DNA of 8,783 nucleotides from Gammaproteobacteria bacterium (GTDB lineage Bacteria > Pseudomonadota > Gammaproteobacteria > HK1). Of the stretch, positions 1 to 4,451 are shown one piece after another. Each line of letters starts with the position of its first letter. Positions within the stretch are counted from its first letter, which is position 1. The stretch covers positions 1 to 8,783 of the forward strand of contig JAJECB010000250.1 in the NCBI GenBank assembly GCA_022822245.1. The letters run 5' to 3'. A model generated the notes under the pieces. That model ran no database searches, had not been told where the DNA came from, and was given only the letters and a program-made list of their open reading frames with translations. Made by a program: the position numbers and the translations under genes.

Positions 1-70
1 CCACTATTACAGATACTTACAGCTCCGGAGAGCTTGACCGAACCTCACGATACGTCTAACCAATTGAAAT

Positions 71-79
71 TGCTATACT
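71..79 (+). promoter_or_regulatory. Extended -10 promoter for the gene at 110
   Basis: The element reads TGCTATACT: a TG dinucleotide, one spacer base and a hexamer matching TATAAT at five of six positions. It sits in the AT-rich first 109 bases, and transcription would start about 24 nt before the ATG at 110. No good -35 hexamer lies 16-18 bp upstream, which extended -10 promoters tolerate. Assignment is by motif and position only. Confidence 0.5.
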
Positions 80-109
80 AATTCTTGGGACACTAGTGAT
101 AGTTTTCGC

Positions 110-763
110 ATGGACAAGTCAATGCTGTTGCAGCTTCGACAGGGGCTGTCGGTGCTCACGGAGTATCTCGGGGCGGGGCGCGCGGGCCGCCGGCGGGCCC
201 TCGCCGATCCCGCGGACCTCAAGACATTTCTCGACACGCGGGCGAGTCATATCGCGCAGACGACGCTCTACGGCTACTTCCGCACGCGCGCCGGCACCCG
301 GCACGCGGTGCTGTTCGACGACGATGCGTTCGTCGTCATGCTCAACCGTGCGAAGTGGCAGATGTGGCTCGCCTGTCTTTCCGACCTTGCGGTCTACGCG
401 GGCGGACTGCTCGCCCACCGTTCGCGGGCCGGGCCGGCGGCGGCGGGCGAGCTGGTCGGAAGGCTGGTCGAGGAGATCCTCGAGCGCACCGGAACGCCTG
501 ACGATTCGGGCCCATCGTTCGGCGAGGGCGCGGAGGCGGTGCGCGCGCGTCTCGATCGGTGCGACTTCAGCGCGATCGCGGACGACGAGAGCGCGTTCAC
601 CGCGAGCCCCGACGCGCTCGTGCGTCACGCGCCGATCATGCCGGAGCTGATGGCGCTCGACGAGGAGATCGTCCGCAACTCGGTCCGCTTCCGGTGGCAG
701 GAGGTGCGCCGGGAGCTGCGGGCGAAGCTCGACGCGGACGCGGTGCTCGCGCGCGCCGAGTGA
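110..763 (+). CDS. Hypothetical protein, 217 aa, unrecognised family
   Basis: This predicted soluble cytoplasmic protein matches no family I can name. It has no signal peptide and no convincing membrane segment. It looks mostly helical, with a conserved-looking core around residues 45-105 rich in aromatic and hydrophobic residues (including YGYF and WQMWLACL stretches), an acidic middle, and a charged Arg/Glu-rich C-terminal helix. GC-rich third codon positions support real coding. The ATG at 110 follows an extended -10 promoter but lacks a Shine-Dalgarno site; an in-frame ATG at 122 is an alternative start. The gene is 261 bp from the next one and seems to be its own transcription unit, so membership in the secretion cassette downstream is doubtful. 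No function is proposed. Confidence 0.75.
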   Translation: MDKSMLLQLRQGLSVLTEYLGAGRAGRRRALADPADLKTFLDTRASHIAQTTLYGYFRTRAGTRHAVLFDDDAFVVMLNRAKWQMWLACLSDLAVYAGGLLAHRSRAGPAAAGELVGRLVEEILERTGTPDDSGPSFGEGAEAVRARLDRCDFSAIADDESAFTASPDALVRHAPIMPELMALDEEIVRNSVRFRWQEVRRELRAKLDADAVLARAE

Positions 764-889
764 CACGCGTCCGTCCGGCTTCGCGCGCGCACCCTCCGCC
801 CGTTCCCTCCCGGGCGGCGCGGGGCGTGGGCGATCCTCGCGCGGCGTAGGAGAACGCCGTCCGCCCGGCGGGAGAAAAACCGCCTCCAT

Positions 890-926
890 TTGACGGGAAA
901 ATCCTACGAAGATCGATCCGGATCGA
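890..926 (+). promoter_or_regulatory. Possible -35 box plus palindromic operator
   Basis: TTGACG at 890-895 matches the sigma-70 -35 consensus at five of six positions. Seventeen bases later, where the -10 box should be, begins a perfect 14-bp palindrome, TCGATCCGGATCGA (913-926). The hexamer there is a poor -10, so this could be an activator-dependent or repressed promoter whose operator overlaps the -10. It lies about 100 nt upstream of the peptide ATG. The arrangement is seen; the regulatory role is inference. Confidence 0.3.
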
Positions 927-1010
927 GGATGCGCGGAGAATGTTGCGGTGGCACGATTTCGCTCGCCATCGGAGGTCGATGGTGCGGAGCAAATCCGCGA
1001 ACACAGCCAC

Positions 1011-1016
1011 AAGGAG
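1011..1016 (+). promoter_or_regulatory. Ribosome binding site fixing the peptide start at 1025
   Basis: AAGGAG lies 8 nt before the ATG at 1025. It is one of the best Shine-Dalgarno sites in the window, consistent with high expression. It rules in favour of the ATG at 1025 over the in-frame upstream codons at 890 (TTG) and 929 (ATG), which have no comparable site. Confidence 0.75.
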
Positions 1017-1024
1017 ACAAGGAA

Positions 1025-1231
1025 ATGTGTGGAGACGGTGGAGGAGGCGGCGGCGGCGGCGACGACACCGCCGGACTGTGCGAAGCCGCGTTTCAGCTCA
1101 CTGGAGCGGCGTTCGGCGGGGTCATCGGCGGTGCGGTGTCCACTCCGGTAGGCGCGGTGGTCGGTTCGGTCTTGGGAGGCCTTTACGGCACCGCGCTCGG
1201 AAACCACGTCTGCGGAAGTGACTATCCCTGA
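1025..1231 (+). CDS. Gly-rich glycine-zipper peptide, candidate type I secreted bacteriocin-like cargo (68 aa)
   Basis: The peptide has 22 glycines out of 68 residues, five acidic residues, three cysteines (2, 19, 63) and no Lys or Arg. Its head reads MCGD followed by eight consecutive glycines (5-12) and two Asp. From residue 27 to 59 every fourth residue is small: G27, G31, G35, S39, G43, G47, G51, G55, G59. This is a long glycine zipper able to insert into or assemble in membranes. Anionic, Gly-rich, hydrophobic peptides are typical of class II microcins, and glycine zippers define the Cdz killing proteins of Caulobacter. No classical double-glycine leader is visible, although GG pairs occur at 31-32, 35-36 and 51-52. 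It precedes genes for small membrane proteins, a peptidase, an acyltransferase and a type I exporter, so export as cargo is inferred. A structural glycine-zipper (17-kDa antigen-like) membrane peptide is the main alternative. Confidence 0.7.
   Translation: MCGDGGGGGGGGDDTAGLCEAAFQLTGAAFGGVIGGAVSTPVGAVVGSVLGGLYGTALGNHVCGSDYP
1046..1060 (+). repeat. (GGC)5 trinucleotide tract inside the poly-glycine codons
   Basis: Five consecutive GGC codons encode part of the octa-glycine head of the peptide at 1025; the other three glycine codons are GGT, GGA and GGA. Slippage by whole repeats would change the number of glycines without breaking the frame. Confidence 0.85.
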
Positions 1232-1233
1232 GC

Positions 1234-1256
1234 CGGCTGGTCCGCGCTGACCGCCG
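1234..1256 (+). other. RNA hairpin right after the peptide stop codon
   Basis: CGGC-T-GGTC pairs with GACC-GCCG around a 6-nt loop, giving eight base pairs with one bulged T. It begins 2 nt after the TGA at 1229-1231. No T-run follows, so it is more likely a 3'-end stabiliser or pause site than an intrinsic terminator. Confidence 0.45.
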
Positions 1257-1312
1257 TTCCGGAATCCTTCCTGCAGACGGCATCGTCATCGTGACCCGAA
1301 GGGGAACGGCAT

Positions 1313-1336
1313 GGCGGCCGGGGTCTCCCGGCCGCC
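1313..1336 (+). other. Perfect 10-bp GC hairpin between the peptide and membrane-protein genes
   Basis: GGCGGCCGGG (1313-1322) pairs perfectly with CCCGGCCGCC (1327-1336) around a GTCT tetraloop. No U-tract follows. It could stall exonucleases, so that the peptide message outlives the downstream message, or act as a partial terminator. Differential stability of this kind is common between bacteriocin-type cargo genes and their export genes. The stem is seen; the role is inferred. Confidence 0.55.
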
Positions 1337-1346
1337 TGGCAACTGC

Positions 1347-1393
1347 GGACCCGTACGGCCGGCGAGCGAGAGAGCCGGGAACGTGACGGGTCC
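1347..1393 (+). other. Two-tier stem-loop in the intercistronic spacer
   Basis: GGACCCGT (1347-1354) pairs with ACGGGTCC (1386-1393). Inside it, CCGGC (1359-1363) pairs with GCCGG (1374-1378). With the two hairpins before it, this fills most of the 200-nt spacer 1232-1431, in which I see no gene. The structure ends about 22 nt before the ribosome binding site of the next gene. Confidence 0.4.
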
Positions 1394-1431
1394 GGGCACA
1401 TCAAGCAGCACGCACGAGGAGCTGGGCAAAC

Positions 1432-1638
1432 ATGACGACCACCATGGACAGACCGAAGGGGACCGCCCTGCAACGCGGCCTTCTGGTCGGGGGCCTCGTC
1501 TTCGTGACGGTGTTCCCGGGCCGGCTCTACCTCGTTCCACTCCACCCGGTTCTGGACGGTCCGCTCCACGCCGCGCTGATGGCCGCGGTGCTGGCCGTGG
1601 GCGCGTGGTGGGTCGCGTTTCGCTGGTGGAGGTACTGA
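1432..1638 (+). CDS. Small two-helix membrane protein A, candidate immunity or accessory protein (68 aa)
   Basis: I see two predicted membrane helices, roughly residues 15-37 and 44-63. A basic N-terminus precedes them and a basic aromatic tail (RWWRY) follows, which by the positive-inside rule suggests both ends are cytoplasmic. A periplasmic turn carries the motif PLHPVLD. GAGGAG at 1416-1421 lies 10 nt before the ATG. The protein aligns without gaps with its downstream neighbour (see findings), so the two are likely tandem paralogues. Small hydrophobic proteins next to bacteriocin-like peptides are often immunity proteins, and CdzI of Caulobacter is one example. That role here is inferred from position and topology only; an exporter accessory subunit or holin-like protein is possible. 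Confidence 0.65.
   Translation: MTTTMDRPKGTALQRGLLVGGLVFVTVFPGRLYLVPLHPVLDGPLHAALMAAVLAVGAWWVAFRWWRY
1628..1633 (+). promoter_or_regulatory. Ribosome binding site supporting the GTG start at 1640
   Basis: GGAGGT lies inside the last codons of the upstream gene, 6 nt before the GTG at 1640, and the upstream stop TGA falls between them. The same arrangement recurs at 1839-1851, which supports this GTG start and suggests translational coupling. Confidence 0.7.
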
Positions 1639-1639
1639 G

Positions 1640-1849
1640 GTGCGGAAGGCTCCCAAACCGGGTGACCTGGACCGGGCGGTGCGGACGGCCCTGCTCCACG
1701 CGGCGCCCATTCTCGTGCTCTATCCCTTCTTCCGATTCTGTGTTCTGCCCCTTTTCCCCCCGGTGGACACGTTGCTCGCGGGGGCGCTTGCCGGCGGGGC
1801 GGCGGGAGTGGCCGCCACGTGGCTAGTTCGTCTGTTCCGGAGGTTCTGA
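1640..1849 (+). CDS. Small two-helix membrane protein B, paralogue of the preceding gene (69 aa)
   Basis: A GTG start follows the previous stop by one base. Two predicted membrane helices span about residues 17-38 and 43-63, with a basic N-terminal segment and a basic tail (RLFRRF). The second helix contains G48, G52 and G56, a short glycine zipper of the kind that packs against other zipper helices. The turn between helices carries PLFPPVD, matching PLHPVLD in the upstream protein. Coupling by the GGAGGT site and the adjacent stop suggests matched amounts of both proteins. A role as an immunity protein, perhaps a heteromer with its neighbour, is inferred from the peptide gene upstream. I recognise no named family. 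Confidence 0.65.
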   Translation: MRKAPKPGDLDRAVRTALLHAAPILVLYPFFRFCVLPLFPPVDTLLAGALAGGAAGVAATWLVRLFRRF

Positions 1850-1850
1850 G

Positions 1851-3737
1851 ATGCACCGACGCACCGCTTTCCGCCGGCTCCTGCTCGGGTGCCTGGCCGC
1901 TTCGCTCCTCGGGGTACGGGTCGGGGCGGCTCCGGCCGCGCCCATTCCCGTCGCGGATCTCGTGGAGGGGTTCAGCCCCACCTTCCTGTATCTCCTGTCG
2001 CCGGACGGCCGCTACGTGTTGCGGCGAGACCTTCGTTCCTTCGACCTTCGGATGTTTCCGGTCGACGCGAACGGCGAGGTGGGCAGTCCGGTCGAAATCG
2101 GCCGGCACCGAATCCGGTTCCCGGTCTGGGGGCGCGACGGGAGCCGACTCTATGGCGTCGGGGTTCGGGATCGCACTCCGTTCGTCCTCGCGATCGACCC
2201 CGCACGCCCGAAGGCGAAACCCCGCGAGGTCCCTCTTCCCGGTGTCGCGGGGCGAGTGATCGGCGCCTTCCGTCACCCGTCACGCGGCGACCTTCTGGTG
2301 ATCCGGACCTTCGGCCGGAGCGGGGAGGGCATCTGGCACTGCGGGCTCGAGGACGCCGGGTGCGAGAGCGTCTCCTCCGGCGGGGGCGGCTGGCGCTCGG
2401 TCATCGACCGGGACGGCCGGCCCGCCGCGCGGCACCGCTTCACGGGTGGGGTGGTGGAGTTCCAGGCGCGCGCCGCGGGAGCCTGGAAGGCGGCGGGGGA
2501 GATGGAGACGGATCGGCATCTCGCCCCCGTCACCCCCCTTGATGCGGACGGTTGGGGTCTGGCGCTTTCCAACCGCACGCTCGACACGTCGAGCCTGGTC
2601 CGCTGGAATGCGCGGACCTTCGAGGAGCGCCCGGTGTTCTCCATGCCGGAAGCGGACCTCCAGCAGGTGCTCCTCTCGCCGGCCGGGGAGCCGCTCGCGG
2701 CGACGTGGTTTCCCGGCTTTCCGAGGACCACCGCCCTGCATCCCGCGGTGGAGCGGGCGCTTCAGCTCGTGCGGAACCGGCATCCGGGCCCGGCCCTCGT
2801 GAACGCAGCGGCGGTGGATACGACCCTCGAACGCTTCGTGGTGGAGGTCTTCGACGAGCTCCACGTCCGGGTCGCCTATGTCGTCGACCTTCCGCTGGCT
2901 GCCATCTCCGAGCTCGACCGGAGCCCGGCCGCCCGCTTTCGGGAGGATTTCTCGCCGACCCGCCCGGTCCGCATTCCGGCCCGGGACGGGCTCGACCTCC
3001 CCGGCCTCCTCACAATTCCCCGCGACCGGAAGGGCTCGGTTCCGCCGCCGCTCGTGCTCATGGTCCACGGCGGTCCGTGGCTCTTCTACCGGTGGACCTT
3101 CGATCCGCTCACCCAGCTCCTCGCCTCGCGGGGGTACGCGGTCCTCAAGCTCAACTACCGCGGCTCCGCGGGGTATGGAAACCGCTTCCGGGAGGCCGCG
3201 GTCGGCGAGCTTGCGGGCCGGGTCCAGGACGATGTCGAAGACGCGGCCGACTGGGCGATGCGGGAAGGGCATGGGGACCGCACCCGCCTCGCGATCCTCG
3301 GGGACAGCTTCGGCGGGTTCTGCGTCCTGACCGCGATGATCCGGGGCCGCGTGCCGGTGCGGGCCGGCGTGGTCCTGAACGGGGTCGTCGACACCGAGGC
3401 GATGGTCGCCGAGAACACGTTCTCGGCCCACGGACGGGCTCTGTGGGCAAAGTACATCGGAACCGGCGACGTGGACGAGATGCGGCGGGTCCTGCGCGAG
3501 GTGTCGCCCGTTCGCCACGCCGAAGCGATCCGCGCCCCGGTGCTCTTCGCGACCGGAAACGTCGACCGGGTGGTGCAGTCGCGCCACGCCGAGATGCTCG
3601 CCGATGAGCTCCGCGGGCGCGGCCGGGTGGCCGAGCTCCTCTCCTTCCCTCGCGAGGGGCACGTGATCGTGAGGCCCGAAAACGTCGTCAGGACGTATCG
3701 CGGGATCCTGAAGTTCCTCGATCGGCACGTGGACTGA
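1851..3737 (+). CDS. Exported S9 family (prolyl oligopeptidase-type) serine peptidase
   Basis: At 628 residues this matches acylaminoacyl-peptidase/dipeptidyl-peptidase IV-like enzymes, with an N-terminal beta-propeller-like region (about 35-340) and a C-terminal alpha/beta-hydrolase domain (about 370-628). Visible motifs are VHGGP (405-409), NYRGS (435-439) near the oxyanion region, the nucleophile S486 in GDSFGG, D572 in NVDRVV, and H604 in REGHV, so the catalytic triad is complete. An N-terminal Arg-rich segment, hydrophobic core and Ala-rich stretch (1-30) look like a Sec signal peptide, placing it in the periplasm. The ATG at 1851 has GGAGGT six bases upstream, overlapping the end of the previous gene. 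S9 enzymes cut small peptides, because the propeller restricts substrate size. In this cassette it could trim the exported peptide, degrade it as self-protection, or be a neutral neighbour. Confidence 0.9.
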   Translation: MHRRTAFRRLLLGCLAASLLGVRVGAAPAAPIPVADLVEGFSPTFLYLLSPDGRYVLRRDLRSFDLRMFPVDANGEVGSPVEIGRHRIRFPVWGRDGSRLYGVGVRDRTPFVLAIDPARPKAKPREVPLPGVAGRVIGAFRHPSRGDLLVIRTFGRSGEGIWHCGLEDAGCESVSSGGGGWRSVIDRDGRPAARHRFTGGVVEFQARAAGAWKAAGEMETDRHLAPVTPLDADGWGLALSNRTLDTSSLVRWNARTFEERPVFSMPEADLQQVLLSPAGEPLAATWFPGFPRTTALHPAVERALQLVRNRHPGPALVNAAAVDTTLERFVVEVFDELHVRVAYVVDLPLAAISELDRSPAARFREDFSPTRPVRIPARDGLDLPGLLTIPRDRKGSVPPPLVLMVHGGPWLFYRWTFDPLTQLLASRGYAVLKLNYRGSAGYGNRFREAAVGELAGRVQDDVEDAADWAMREGHGDRTRLAILGDSFGGFCVLTAMIRGRVPVRAGVVLNGVVDTEAMVAENTFSAHGRALWAKYIGTGDVDEMRRVLREVSPVRHAEAIRAPVLFATGNVDRVVQSRHAEMLADELRGRGRVAELLSFPREGHVIVRPENVVRTYRGILKFLDRHVD

Positions 3738-3764
3738 AGGACTCGCAGCGCGCGAGGATCGTCT

Positions 3765-3792
3765 CCGCCCCCGCCGCCACCGATCGGGGCGG
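3765..3792 (+). other. GC stem-loop between the peptidase and acyltransferase genes
   Basis: CCGCCCC (3765-3771) pairs with GGGGCGG (3786-3792) around a 14-nt loop, in the 77-nt gap 3738-3814. No T-run follows. It may mark a mild transcription break, but stems of this size are frequent at this GC content, so weight is low. Confidence 0.25.
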
Positions 3793-3814
3793 GCATCACA
3801 GGGAGGTGTTCAAC

Positions 3815-4435
3815 ATGGATTGCCCACCGGAGCCGGCCCGGGTCGTGCCCGCCGTCGCGGCCCACGTCGAGGCGCTCGCCCCGCGCCTTCGCGAGGCGGA
3901 CCGGCGCGAGATCCGGGCCGCGTTCGGGCGACCCGCGGAAGCGATCCTCGGAGCCGGCTTCCGCAATGCGAAACGCTGCTGGACGGTCCTCGCGGGTGCC
4001 CGTCCGATCGCGATGTTCGGGGTCGGCCGGCGCCCGCATCCACGGATCGGGACCGCATGGCTCCTCGCCTCGGGGGATTTCGAGCGCTACGGCCGGCAGC
4101 TTCGCCGCGAGGGTCCCTACTGGGTCGACGCCCTGATGATCGGCCACGACGTGCTCACCAACTTCGTCCCGGACGAGAACCGGGTCGCCGTGCGCTGGCT
4201 TGCCTGGCTCGGCTTCGAGCTCCTCGTCCTCCATCGGGGGGTCGGCACCGGAGGCGAGGACTTCTGGGAGTTCGCCGCGTTCCGGGCGGGAACCCGAGAA
4301 CGCTATTTCGCCCGGGAACCGGGGGTGTCGTCCGCCGAGCTCGCGGATTCTCCCCGGGTGGAAGGAGGCGCGGAGTCGAAGCCGGACCCGCGGTTCGGGA
4401 AGGGCGCGCGCGGGCCTCGCCCGGGAACCGCCTGA
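3815..4435 (+). CDS. Phage Gp13/DUF2833-like acyltransferase family protein (GNAT-like)
   Basis: The 206-residue protein has the pattern of the phage T7 Gp13 (DUF2833) group, GNAT-related proteins mostly known from phage genomes. LREADRREIRAAFG (about 26-39) corresponds to the family's LRxxDxxEI opening. There follow a strand with AMFGVG, WLLASGD starting at W82, and NRVAVRWLAWLGF (122-134), which matches the GNAT motif near the acyl-CoA pocket. Residues after about 165 are Gly/Pro/Arg-rich and look disordered. The start is the ATG at 3815, eight bases after GGGAGG (3801-3806); the GTG at 3806 overlaps that site. It lies directly upstream of the exporter, as the acyltransferase hlyC lies near hlyB and hlyD in RTX operons, although HlyC is a different family. 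Modifying the secreted peptide is inferred. The peptide has no lysine, so any target would be its N-terminus, a Cys, Ser or Thr, or another molecule. Confidence 0.75.
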   Translation: MDCPPEPARVVPAVAAHVEALAPRLREADRREIRAAFGRPAEAILGAGFRNAKRCWTVLAGARPIAMFGVGRRPHPRIGTAWLLASGDFERYGRQLRREGPYWVDALMIGHDVLTNFVPDENRVAVRWLAWLGFELLVLHRGVGTGGEDFWEFAAFRAGTRERYFAREPGVSSAELADSPRVEGGAESKPDPRFGKGARGPRPGTA

Positions 4436-4451
4436 TCGGGGAATCGCGGCC

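Larger units (their letters stand above)
764..1024. other. Intergenic region upstream of the peptide gene
   Basis: This 261-bp stretch holds no convincing gene. It contains a short GC-rich inverted repeat (842-847 with 854-859), a TTGACG hexamer at 890-895, a 14-bp perfect palindrome at 913-926, and the ribosome binding site of the peptide gene at 1011-1016. The frame of the peptide gene stays open back to a TTG at 890, but no ribosome binding site supports an upstream start. I expect the cassette promoter to lie here. Confidence 0.5.

Noticed and set aside
806..873. Terminator after the gene at 110, from inverted GC-rich arms around 806-816 and 860-873
   Set aside because: The arms are far apart and need a 3-nt bulge, and they are followed by A residues rather than T residues on the coding strand.
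949..963. Sigma-54-like sequence TGGCACG followed by TCGCT upstream of the peptide gene
   Set aside because: The GG and GC elements are separated by nine bases rather than the required ten, and that spacing is strict. One base of the -12 element is also off.
890..1024. Upstream extension of the peptide ORF to TTG 890 or ATG 929
   Set aside because: Neither codon has a ribosome binding site, while AAGGAG sits eight bases before the ATG at 1025. The extension would also span the palindromic region.
119..1207. Long minus-strand ORF of 362 codons
   Set aside because: It is an Arg/Ala/Glu-rich shadow of the plus-strand genes at 110-763 and 1025-1231, with no family motif.
1881..1892. Lipobox-like LLGC at residues 11-14 of the S9 peptidase
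   Set aside because: The Cys lies too close to the N-terminus, with only three hydrophobic residues before it, and a longer hydrophobic core follows. A Sec signal peptide fits better. The RR pairs nearby also do not match the Tat consensus.
3806..3814. GTG start at 3806 for the Gp13-like gene
   Set aside because: This codon overlaps the GGGAGG ribosome binding site that serves the ATG at 3815.
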